NCBI GenBank assembly: GCA_902806565.1
Contig: CADCXA010000046.1
Location: 62,001-126,000 of the forward strand
Direction of reading: 5' to 3'
Length of the DNA stretch: 64,000 nt
From: Hypoxylon rubiginosum
Taxonomy: Eukaryota; Ascomycota; Sordariomycetes; Xylariales; Hypoxylaceae
The position numbers and the translations under genes are program-made. The notes under the pieces were generated by a model. The model was not told where the DNA came from. It saw only the letters and a program-made list of their open reading frames with translations, and ran no database searches. Below are positions 14,791-25,225 of this stretch, piece by piece. The stretch's first letter is position 1; each line of letters starts with the position of its first letter.

Positions 14791-16380
14791 TATTAGCTAA
14801 TTACCCAGCTAGCTACTTAGCTACCTAAGTAGATAATATAAAAATGTTTTATTAAGCTGAGATAATTTAGTGTTCCATGGTAAGATTTAGGCAAGGTTAA
14901 TTCCGGAGATTAAACGCACAGCAGCCAGGTAGCCCAGGCCGAGCGTCATGTAGGTATGTCGTGCGACACCCGCCTGTCAGACGACGGATAGATCTATAGA
15001 GATTTGCAAAGATGTTCCTGCAGCAAAGGCTATCTGAGTACCGGAGATGAAAAACAGATCAAAATGCAAAATGCAGTAATATCTATATGTGTTAGGTGAG
15101 ACACGTGGGGTGATCAAGTTTAGCTTCTGAGAATAGCTTCCGATTGAGTAGCACCCACATACAGTACATGTATGTAGGCAGGCTTAGAACCTCAAATAAG
15201 CTGTTTAGTTACGCATGATCTTCATGCTACGGGGTATATCCTTCATTTCCTCAACCTAGGGTATGATTATAGTGGCTGACTATCATCGGCAATGCTCTGT
15301 GACAGAGGCGGCATGTTATCATACCTACCTCCTACATGTAGGTATGTACAAATACTCCCGAGTTCCGAGCACTTGCTTTATCAATCGGGAATCTCTGTAA
15401 AGAATATCCACACACATAACGATATGTAAGGTGTGTACAGAATACACGACTTTGAATAATTATACCACCCCCTCGTTGGACTTGCTGGTTGGATATCTGT
15501 ACTCAGAGTATGTGATAGACGAGATAGGTTAGATAGTAGACATAAAAGACATAAATACCTATATCGCGGGGTAAGAATCAGGCCTTATTGGTGCTTATGC
15601 GTCCTTTCACGCGACGCGTTAGTCTCGCGTTTTCCGATATTCCTCCTTCTTTCTTCCAGTTAGACAAGTATCAATGTTACAATCGTGAACGGATGGAAAG
15701 GGGAAACCCGAGATGGAATCCGGTGATAACTTCACGGGCTTCTATGACAATCTATGAAAGGCATTTCTTTAAGTTTGATACTAAAATATCACCAAACAAG
15801 ATGGTTTTATAAACGCTTGCTTAAACTGACCTGTAATATAGATGAGTATCGATGTTTCACCCCTCTCAGTTCAAGCCCCTCTTTCTTAAACCAGCAGATA
15901 CAATCAAGAAACTTGTACACAGTTTGCAAAAGGGATCATTGCATTCCGTGCCTCTAATAGGTCACATCTATAATCGCTGGGCTCAGTTTAGGACTTGAAC
16001 TTGAAATGGTCTGGTCACATTACATTCCATCACATTTCTGTTGTCTCACCCATGGGGGCTTAGTCACTCACATCTTAGGTCTACGAATCATTTTCTAGCA
16101 CTGCCTTTCAGCTCCAGATCCTTTGAGACAAAACAACCGCGCTTCAAGCATATGTAAAACTGTTGAACTATTATCATATATACCTCGGTAGACAAAACTT
16201 GACAGGAACATCACATAGATTGGTACATATAGTCATTGGTATGGTAGTCCCTCCTCCATGCTAGACTAACAACCTTGCCTAAGCTCTTCTTATACATTAC
16301 CTTGTATCAATACGCCCGACGAGAAGAGCTAAAGTATAGTAGTACCTAAATATCTCATCACGCCTAAGTGTTAGTATTAA

Positions 16381-16410
16381 TATATACATACCTATGTAGG
16401 TATGTATATA
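16381..16410. repeat. Perfect 14-bp dyad (CCTA/TAGG type)
   Basis: Two 14-bp arms (16381-16394 and 16397-16410) are exact reverse complements around a 2-bp centre, with the core ACATACCTA / TAGGTATGT. Related CCTAC/GTAGG dyads occur near 15325-15352 and at 53892-53907. Confidence 0.8.
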
Positions 16411-16862
16411 CTTCACGATAATAATAACGAATACAAATACTCTTTTATCTTCAGGTCTTCAGACTTGAAAGCGCAAGCGCAAGCGCATACAACTGCAGAA
16501 CCCCAGCGAACAGAAGGTCGAGATCAGGCCAATGACAGGACAGAGAAAGCGTGAACTCGCGCGTTGCATCAAGCATTCTTATCCACTCGTTTCTGCTGTT
16601 TTCGCGCTCCTGGCTCGACGCGTACAGTGAGTATAAAAAGCAATTCGCACGTATGGATCCCCTTCAGTACCCAACTGCCAACTAGAACCGATGGGCTGCC
16701 AGATTCGAGCCTAGAAGGTCTTCCCTCAGCCTATCTTGTTCATATCTTGTTCATATCTTCCTATCAGCGTTTCCACTTGGCGATCATTGCATATGCACTC
16801 CTGTCGTGTCCCCTTTCGCTGGCCATAGCTGCATCTGGAGTGCATCAGCGATGTTCTCCATC

Positions 16863-16906
16863 GCCTGTAGCCTGTAGCCTGTAGCCTGTCAGCCTGTAGC
16901 CTGTAG
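16863..16906. repeat. GCCTGTA 7-bp microsatellite, copy 1
   Basis: Six units of GCCTGTA, one with an inserted C. The same unit forms a second array about 700 bp downstream. Confidence 0.9.
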
Positions 16907-17565
16907 TCTATCACCTGTCGCAAGCGGAGGTGCATACTGCTAGATCATTAGCCTTCGGCCACATATTCCAGGTGCCACATTTGGCTCTCTTTAACACTTC
17001 CTGCACTTCCCACTCGTGTTGGCGACCTCGTGAAAAACGCCCGAGAGTGGTTCCTCTCGTTGGCCCTGGATCATCTTGGATCACCCATGTTCCTTATGTT
17101 CCTTAACCTCTCTCCTTTTTCTCTCCTTTCCCCTGGCCTACCAGTGTCCACGTACATAAGTAGATATATTAACTCAAGCTCTCAAAGTCGCATCAATACC
17201 CAGTCCCTGTTGCAATCTCTTCTTTAACAAGGAACCCCGACACCGCCTAAAGCTTTCACCCCTCTCAGTGGTCTTAGTGGGGGGGATCGGGGGGTCTACT
17301 GAATCTTCGAATCCATAAGGGGCTTAGCGTATAAAGAGAACTGCCATAAGCAGTACGCAGGGTTCGCGCCAGTGCAGGGCCAGTGCCATTCCCGTCCGCT
17401 GCTGGGTCGCTGATGGGGCAAAGCAGGGCATAAGTGCACAAGTACCTGTGCCCCGCTGGGGTTTTACCGGGTCCTTACTGGGTCTTTACTGGGTTTCTGC
17501 AGGGCTTCTGCTGGGCTACGAGGGCTACGATCGATAACCTGTTAAGCACTGCAAGGCCTGTAAAC

Positions 17566-17634
17566 GCCCTGTAGCCTGTAGCCTGTAGCCTGTAGCCTGT
17601 AAGCTGTAAGCGTTAGGTGCGTTAGGTGCGTTAG
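17566..17634. repeat. GCCTGTA microsatellite, copy 2, followed by a GTTAGGTGC repeat
   Basis: About five units of GCCTGTA grade into CTGTAAG variants and then into a 9-bp unit GTTAGGTGC (2.5 copies). The array lies about 750 bp upstream of the 18369 start codon. Confidence 0.9.
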
Positions 17635-17756
17635 AATGCGCAAGCATGTCCTCGTCTTTGCTGTTCGTCTTCGTCTCCCCTGCTTGTTGCACCTGCAGCG
17701 CAACGTGATTCTACTACCCCATCACCCATCAACCCATTCCATCCTGGCCCATCTCT

Positions 17757-17798
17757 TCCTCCGTCGCCCGTCGCCCGTCGCCCGTTGCCCGTCGCCCA
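17757..17798. repeat. CGTCGCC 7-bp microsatellite
   Basis: Five to six units of CGTCGCC with one T variant. Confidence 0.9.
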
Positions 17799-18368
17799 TA
17801 ACCTTGCCCTTAACTATCTTCCTCTTTCGCAATCCTTCTACGTCTCACCTCCTAATTTTCCCCTTTCAACACCAATCCGTCGTTCTTTTTGGTCTACCCA
17901 TCTCCCTCTACGGTAGAGGGTGGCTACCACTCTGTCGCGGTAGCTACCGTTCTACTCACACACACCCTATGCGATCGCATACAACTCGACGACCGATTCC
18001 TTTAATGTGAATTCTACGAATGCCGTCTGCGCGTTCCTCCATTTCATTTCCGTCGACTCTAATTATGAGCACTGTCGCAGTCGAGCAACCAGACAACTAA
18101 TCGCGACCCTTCGAGCCATCACTTTTGCCTTCCGATCTGTGTAACGAACTGGAATCACGCTTGAGCATTCTTTCTTCGCGCTCGACGACTACAACCTTCT
18201 GTCAAGGACATGATAACCTCTACGTTCTAACCACTAGTGAGAGTACCTTGGAGGCCAATTTTGAAACCGGCCATGAATGCGCACCCATCCCATTAATCCT
18301 GGAATATCGAGGCGGATTTAAAAACAAGGGCCTATTGGAATTGTTTACGCGCCTCTTCACACTTCACC

Positions 18369-20126
18369 ATGTTGTCCTTCAACTCCAACCGCCACGACGA
18401 TGGACGAGGCCCTAAGACACCCGAACCCCTGAGCACTGGCGACGAGCTGCAACTACCATCCCCCCCACGACCTCGGCTAAGACTGAAAAGACGGCATGTA
18501 TCCAACCATCTAAATGCGCCGGCTACTCAGCAATTCCTCGCGTCAGTTGCCGCGGCAGACATGCCAGTGCCGAGCATCGAGGTGGAAGCGCATGACCCAG
18601 ATAGCATGGACATATATGAGCAGCTCCATGCGCGTGCCTTTTCACCTCCGAAGACGCCTGCCATTGAGCTGGAACCCCCTCAGAGTATCAAGTTTCCGGA
18701 CTGGTATGTTGAGTCGGAGTGGAGCTGCTCGGAGAGCGATTCGAGCCCAGAGTATGAGTCTAGCAGGCCCTCAACGGCCTTTTCAACTCAAACCAGCGCT
18801 TCACTATTTAGCCAATTATCGCACGCCTCTGAAGATGGCGATTGCATGAGTCCGGAGCTAACAGCCCAAGAATTCCCGAAACTAGATGCGGATACCAACA
18901 TAGAGGTATCACGCAAGGAGAGGCCCCGAAAGGCGCCCTGGACTAAAGCCATGGACTCCCATCTGTGGTCGACATACTTGCTATATTTGCAAGATCCACG
19001 AGTAACTCCGATACGAACAGGCAGAAGTCAAATCCCTCCCAACGGAGTCTGCCTACGCGTAGCGCGGCAGGCGAAGAGAAGTTGGAAGGGTTCGAAGAAT
19101 CACTTGACCACGGATACGAAGAGTGGTAGCAGCACTCCTACCGCAGAAGCCTCCAAGCCGTACATGGAATGGCCTCATACTTGCGCTGCTACTCGTGCTC
19201 ATCTACGGGAGCTTTGTAGGATCAAGGTCATAACTACTCCAGGACAACACAAGTCCCCGAGCCCAGCACCTTTCCATAAAGCAGCTCACCGTCGTTGGAA
19301 CCGGAGATCTACGCCAGCTAGAACACCATCGGTATTCTCTGCGCAGGACATGGCCTTCTCTTTGGCTGTGAGCACTGCGGATACAATGAGGCCCGATGCC
19401 CCCCTAGCTCAGCTCACAAGCTCTCAAAGCGAACCGTTTCCAGAGCTCGTAGAGGACGTAAGACAACGGATGGAAGCTACACCAGAAACGCCCTCAACAG
19501 AGCTTCCTCGTCTCTCTTCTCCGGGTGTAGCTAAGAGCTACGGCCCCAGTTCGTCTTCGACCTTTGCTGCTAATATCAACATTGCACGACAGTCAAACAC
19601 GCTAGATTCTCGGAAGCTTCTCAAGTCCCCTGTCCGTCTTACCAGATCGCGCTCAGGGACACAGAAACGGAGGTCGGTTAAGAGCCTAGAGGACCTACCG
19701 CGTAAGAGGCCAAGTATAGCCGCTGCTTTCTGGAGAGAAACCACCGAAAGCTCGGAGAATCTAGCGCAACATCAACAATGGAAGAACCAAAGTGACGATG
19801 TCTTCACTCCGATAACTCTTGGAGAGTCGATTTTGTCACCATTGGAAGCGGAACACTCTTCCGAGACACCATCTATCCAACCACGTCGCCTTGGATCTCC
19901 GTTCTCAGGCTCAAACAGCTTTCCCAACAGACTATCCGCGCCGATCAACTTCAACTTGACAGCACTACGCCGACCCTTCGCAACTGTCCAACAGCCAAAC
20001 GAAGCGAGTTCGGTGGCACAATCATCACCAAGGTCCTCTCTAGCATCTCGTCTGGCTTACCTTGATCAGCGATTAAAGGAGCTACGAAACCGTGGCGATC
20101 GCAGGCGTTCCCAGTCGCCTCTATAA
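18369..20126 (+). CDS. Conserved fungal protein with a Trp-rich, helix-type module, 585 aa
   Basis: This is one uninterrupted frame of 585 codons starting at an ATG in good context (CACCATG). The protein is mostly Ser/Pro-rich and low complexity. It has a basic patch (RLRLKRRH, about 36-43), an acidic/Ser segment (about 115-135), and one ordered region of about 188-290. That region starts APWTKAMDSHLW, continues with YLLYLQDP and VARQAKRSWKG, and then has WPHTCAATRAHLRELCR (268-284). The spacing of tryptophans in 191-240 suggests a small helical, Myb/SANT-like DNA- or protein-binding fold, but no catalytic motif is visible. A short basic helix closes the C-terminus (about 563-580). The composition suggests a nuclear or regulatory protein; the function is not known to me. 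It is the only intact gene in the island between two AT-rich blocks. Confidence 0.8.
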   Translation: MLSFNSNRHDDGRGPKTPEPLSTGDELQLPSPPRPRLRLKRRHVSNHLNAPATQQFLASVAAADMPVPSIEVEAHDPDSMDIYEQLHARAFSPPKTPAIELEPPQSIKFPDWYVESEWSCSESDSSPEYESSRPSTAFSTQTSASLFSQLSHASEDGDCMSPELTAQEFPKLDADTNIEVSRKERPRKAPWTKAMDSHLWSTYLLYLQDPRVTPIRTGRSQIPPNGVCLRVARQAKRSWKGSKNHLTTDTKSGSSTPTAEASKPYMEWPHTCAATRAHLRELCRIKVITTPGQHKSPSPAPFHKAAHRRWNRRSTPARTPSVFSAQDMAFSLAVSTADTMRPDAPLAQLTSSQSEPFPELVEDVRQRMEATPETPSTELPRLSSPGVAKSYGPSSSSTFAANINIARQSNTLDSRKLLKSPVRLTRSRSGTQKRRSVKSLEDLPRKRPSIAAAFWRETTESSENLAQHQQWKNQSDDVFTPITLGESILSPLEAEHSSETPSIQPRRLGSPFSGSNSFPNRLSAPINFNLTALRRPFATVQQPNEASSVAQSSPRSSLASRLAYLDQRLKELRNRGDRRRSQSPL

Positions 20127-20999
20127 CCAGCAACCAGCCCACACATTTCCCCCCATTCAACAATGATACCATTACGTACGTCTTCTTTGTTTACGACTAT
20201 ACCAAATATGATGATTTCCTTACGACCTGAACGATATTCTCATGCCGGCATCACGTTATGCATATTGGGAGCATGTTCTTGCCAATACTTCCTTCGGCGT
20301 GGCCATCCAATCTCCCATGAAGGGAAAGGTGGAAGATTCGGCTCGCAGACATCTTGACGAACTTGAAGCAACTTCTCGGGGAGGACAGCAGTTTGGAGAC
20401 CAATTTGACCCATTTTCTTTTCCACACAGACACACACACACACTCTTTACGTTTCCTTGACGAGTATTATGAGAGATATGAACGATTATGAGATAACAGG
20501 AATGCCTTCCTGTTCGGATCACAATTACGACTTGACACCCAAGCAACGAGATGATTAGCTACGGCTAGGGTTAGAACTTGGCGTCCAGGGTTGGACTTGA
20601 AAAAGTACTGGTGATGTGATGACCGATAGTCACACTTTGCATTCTTGTATTGAACGAGGCCTCGCCTCTTAGATAATGTTGGCAGAGAATTGATTTGATC
20701 TACCACATCCTCGCTCTTATCCACCAAAGAAAGTGATAAAAACAACTGATCATATGCATGATAGTTTTGCATGAATAGGATTAGTCACTTGGGTTCTTAT
20801 CAATATAAGACGCCGTTAGCTTAACAAGGCTGACAAGGTTCCTCTTGCTTAATACATAGGAGGCTCAAATGACAAAAAATAGTCCCCAATAATTTCACGC
20901 AACGTCTACAGTACCAATGTAGTAAGGCTTGTTTAAGTTCTGATGCCAATACGAGGCTCTAGCAGATCCCCTCGTATTGCTTACGGTGTCACGTTATGA
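20127..20999. other. Intergenic region with a CA microsatellite
   Basis: No gene-like frame is present. A CA/ACAG simple repeat lies at 20422-20443. Short ORFs at 20163-20546 on both strands overlap one another and encode no recognisable protein. Confidence 0.6.
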
Positions 21000-21500
21000 C
21001 TTCTCAATCTTTGGCAAGCTTCAGGCTGCAAGCAAGAGAATATGATTGAGATTATCGACTCTTACGTTCCCAGCACCGTCTTACCTCGCAAATCCACGGT
21101 TCTCCAGCATTGGGACATTAATGACTACAACGTCCTCGTTGACGAAGGTACGGGCCAACGCACAGCACTCCTCGATTGGGAACAGTCATACACGGTACCG
21201 TTAACTCATGTCCGGCCTTATTATTCGACAGTTTTCGAGTTTCTCGATGATACTATGATCTCGAAATGTAGTCGGCGCCCCTCGACATCTTGGCTACCAG
21301 AGGAATGCTTATCGTCCCACCAGCCCGTGTGGGAGGCAGAACCGATGCAAAAGGCCTTTGACGAGCGGCTTGATGAACTGAAGTCTCCCTGGTTAATCGT
21401 CGAAGACAACGGCGGTAGCTCAGGCGATTTATGCAGGGCAAAGGAGCAACAATGCCAAGGGACTGACCCGGTCATCAGACGTATTTACTCAAAAATTTAG
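21000..21500 (+). pseudogene. Aminoglycoside phosphotransferase-like (APH/kinase-fold) C-terminal remnant
   Basis: The frame is open from just after an in-frame TGA (20997-20999) to the TAG at 21500; the first ATG is at 21042 (152 codons). It contains the catalytic-loop motif HWDINDYNVLVDE (HxD..N, residues about 23-35 from that ATG) followed by the metal-binding LLDWE, the signature order of the APH family (PF01636) seen in many fungal small-molecule kinases. The N-terminal lobe, with the ATP-binding loop and conserved Lys, is missing: no matching frame is visible upstream to 20130. The region after LLDWE is also shorter than usual. It may be a truncated pseudogene beside the RIP-affected block, or a gene whose 5' exons I could not find (an acceptor-like TTCAG lies at about 21019-21023). 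The substrate cannot be predicted. Confidence 0.6.
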
Positions 21501-21990
21501 TCGAGAGTTCGTGGGTGAGACCCTTGGATATAGATAACCTAGGAGAGCACATCAAGTTGAACGGGGAAGCGAGTGTGGAGGACGCAGCATAGAAAGAGGA
21601 AGACGGAGCTTGTTTTGTGTGAATTTCAGAGACTGTGGCAGGTAAAACAAGGTGGAAAGGAGTATATATGTATATAGAGGATGCGAGAGCAAAAAGATAC
21701 ATCCCAAGAATCAACAGAGCCGTAGTTCTATTCTACCTAGGTGGCTAAGGCTAAAAGCCTAACCCGAACACTACACGTCTATACCTTAAAGTGCCGTCAA
21801 CGATATTCGTAAACGGCAGCAGATAGACATGAGGCTGCGCCCGCCAAGGCGACAGCACTATTTAAAAAAATAATAATCTTAGGGCCCTAGTAAGGTGTGC
21901 CATCCGGGGGTGGATCTTAAGCAAGCTCGCTAAAAACGTAAGTGAGAGGCCATCCCGCGCGTGTGTTACTACGCTATCACGGGATAGGGT
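21501..21990. other. Intergenic flank of the 22-kb AT block
   Basis: Normal composition; no gene recognised. The minus frame at 21475-21714 overlaps the APH remnant and shows no motif. The last 100 bp hold a short dyad (CATCCCG...CGGGATAG) next to the inverted-repeat edge. Confidence 0.5.
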
Positions 21991-22115
21991 GGACCATAAG
22001 AAGCGAAACCGCCAACCCCGCCAATTCCTAATGGTCCGTATTTTTTTTATATTAAACACTGTGGTCCTAGCACTGTATTTGCCTTGTAATTATAAGAGGT
22101 TTGGCGCTACATACC
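21991..22115 (+). repeat. Left ~125-bp inverted repeat at the edge of the AT block
   Basis: Reading from GGACCATAAG, this segment matches the reverse complement of 44216-44340 at roughly 85-90% identity. It includes CCGCCAACCCCGCCAATTCC, the TGGTCCGTA/CGGTCCGTA step, and ACTGTGGTCCTAGCACTGTA. Homology stops outward of GGACCATAAG on both sides. Some differences are C/T changes of the kind RIP makes, but overall the repeat keeps normal GC, unlike the sequence directly inside it. Confidence 0.92.
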
Positions 22116-22150
22116 CTGTAAGAAAAAATACTGTATATTATTAGATTTAC

Positions 22151-22171
22151 ACTGTGGTTTTAGCACTGTCT
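22151..22171 (+). repeat. Second, C-to-T altered copy of the terminal motif
   Basis: CACTGTGGTTTTAGCACTGT repeats the terminal-repeat motif CACTGTGGTCCTAGCACTGT (from 22058) about 92 bp further in, with two C-to-T changes. Confidence 0.8.
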
Positions 22172-22184
22172 TTTTTTTTTTTAA

Positions 22185-22341
22185 TAAATTATAAATTTAC
22201 AAACTTGTTAAATCTTTATAAATTTATTAAATTTTTATAAACTTGTTAAATTTTTATAAACCTATTAAATTTTTATAAATTTATTAAAATTTTATAAATT
22301 TATTAAATTTTTATAAATTTATTAAATTTTTATAAACTTAT
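22185..22341. repeat. 19-bp tandem repeat next to the left inverted repeat
   Basis: Unit TTTTATAAATTTATTAAAT with variants (ACTTG, ACCTA) repeated about eight times, starting some 70 bp inside the left inverted repeat. Confidence 0.85.
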
Positions 22342-25093
22342 TATAATATTATAATAAGTTTATTATATTAATTAAATAAAAATGATTTAATAATTTTATA
22401 ATATTAAAAAATTTATTTTAAGTTTAAATTAATTAATATTTAAATTACTTAAGTTTAATTTTTTATTAAAAAATTTTAATATTTAAATAATTAATATATT
22501 TAAAGTTATTTATTTTTATTATATTTAATTATATTTTTTTTATTTTCTAAGTAACTTTTTTATTTATATGATTTTATTTAGTTTTATATATTTAGAATAT
22601 TAAAAGCGTTAATAATATTAAAAATAATAAGTATTATATTTTTAAAATTTAAAACTTATTATTTATAAAAAAATATATATTTTTAAAAAAAAGATTTATT
22701 TAGTTTATATTTTATATATTTAATATTTATAAATTTTTTTAAGTTAATAAAATAATTTTTTATATAATTAAAAATAAATTATATAATATATTTATAAAAA
22801 ATAATATAACTTGTTTTAAATTTATATTTTATAATAATAATATAATAGTTTTTATTATAATTAAAAACTTTTATATATTTATTTATATTTTTAAATTTAA
22901 TAAATTTAAACTTAATAAATAATTATATTAAATTAAATTAATTTATATATAATAAGTTTATTATAAAACTATTTAAATAATAAAAAAAATTAAAATATTA
23001 TTATATAAAAAACTATAAATTTAATAACTATAAATATTTTTATATATATAAAAATAATAAACAAAAAAACCTATTAAATAAAAAAATTTATTATTTATTT
23101 TTAATATTTTTAATAATATAAATATTTAATATTATTATTTTAAAAGTTATAATATTTTTTAAATAATAAAAATTAAGTTTATATAATAAAATTTAAATTT
23201 TAATAAAATTTATAAATTATTATAATTATAGTAATTTATTATAAAAAAATATTTAATATTTAAACTTAAGGATAATTAAATAATTACTTGTTAAATAATA
23301 ATAGATTCTAAAAAAAAAATTACATTATTAAATTATAATAATAAAAAATAATATAATTTATTATTTTTATTTATATAATAATATATACTGGAAATTAAAA
23401 TTAATTTAAAAATATATTTATTAATATAGGTTTTAAAGTTTTAAAATAAATATAAAATAAACGTTAATTTATATTATTACTTTAATTATTATTATTTTAA
23501 ACATTTTTAAATAAAATATAATATATAATATATAATATTATAAATATTATAAAAAACGTTATTATTATTATATTATAATAGTTTTATTTTATATATATAT
23601 AATAATTTATTTTAAAATAATAAAAAAAGATATATTTATTAATTATTTATAAATTATTTAAAGTTTTTATTTATAAGTGATATTTTTTAATTATTATAAA
23701 ATAATAAGAAAGGTTGTTAAAGTTTTTAATAATTATAATATATTTAATATTTATAATAATAAAGTTATTTATTAAAAGTAAATCTTTAAAAACTAATTAT
23801 ATTATATAAAAAAATATATAGTTTAACTGATTTTTATATTAATAAAAAAACTTAAAATAATAACTTAATAAACTAATATATTAATAAGTAACATTATTTT
23901 TATTTAACTAATAAATAAAAATTATAATTTTATATATTAATATAAAATTTTTATTGTTATTACTTTTATAATTATTTTAAAATAATAATTAAATAGATTA
24001 TAAAAAAAATTATAAATATATATATATATTAATATTATATTAAAATTAATTTAAGTTAATATTATAAGGAAATATATTTTCCTGTAACTTTAAATTTTAA
24101 TTAAAAAATATATTTTTTTAATATATTTAAAATATATTAATAATATATATTTAATATTTATTAAATTTTAATAATTTATTTTTATTTTAACCTGGTTATT
24201 TTTATTTTTTTTCTTTTAATTTTAACAGCTTTTTTTTTATTTTATTAAATTTAATTATTATTTTACTTAATATAATAATTATTACTATATAAATATTTAT
24301 TATTATTAATAATCTAAGGTTTTATATTATATATAATAAGTTTTTTTTAGTGAATTATATATAATTTTTAAAATTAAATATTAAATAATTTCTTTTAAAT
24401 TAGTAAGAAATAAACGTGTTAATAAATATAGTTTATAACTTATTACGTTTATTTATATTTATATAATATATTAATAATTATTAAAAATGTTTAAAAAATT
24501 AATATATACCAGGTTTATAAAAGTATTTATAGCTATTAAAATTATAATAATAATTAGTATAAATATTATTTAAATATTTAAATAATATAATATATTATTA
24601 AAACATATTTTTATTTTTTTTATAAAATATATAAGTATATTTTAAAAATAAAATAATACTAATTATTATTATATAAATAACTTACTAATAATATTAAAAC
24701 TTTATTATAACTAGGTATAAAATAATTTAAAATAAACCTTTATAATTAATTATAACTTTTAATATAAAATTAAAATCCCGGTAAATATAATTATAACTTT
24801 TTTAATATATATATAAATAAATTATTTATTTTATATAAAATTATTAATATATTATTAATTAACCTTTTATATTTAATAAAATAAATTATATATTTTAATT
24901 AATTATTATTTTTATTATAATATTACTTATTTTTAATTATTTAACTTTAATTAAAATTTAAACTATATATTAAAAAAGATTATTAATATTTATAATAACC
25001 GGCTTTTTTATTTTATTACTAAAAAAATAATTTATATTAAATAAAATATAATAAAATAAAAAGTAAATTTTTTTTTTAAGATTTTAATTAAAG

Positions 25094-25225
25094 GTTATTA
25101 TTTAGTTTTAATTAAAACTAAGGTTATTTCTAAAAAAAATAAAACCGGGGTTGTTTTTAAAAAAAATAAAACTAAGGTTATTTTTAAAAGAAATAAAACT
25201 AAGGTTATTTTTAAAAGGAATAAAA
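25094..25225. repeat. 27-bp tandem repeat
   Basis: Unit close to AAGGTTATTTTTAAAAGAAA followed by TAAAACT, four to five copies; one copy keeps GGGGTTG and so carries more G than its neighbours. Confidence 0.8.

Larger units (their letters stand above)
14791..18368. other. Normal-GC intergenic region without a recognisable gene
   Basis: Composition returns to normal here but no ORF has the codon use or motifs of a gene. Small ORFs at 15588-15957, 16564-16884, 17030-17227 and 17636-18010 translate into low-complexity or random-looking peptides. The stretch holds several 7-mer microsatellites, a G-rich run near 17270-17300 and short dyads built on CCTAC/GTAGG. Its last part must contain the promoter and 5' leader of the gene starting at 18369. 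Confidence 0.7.
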
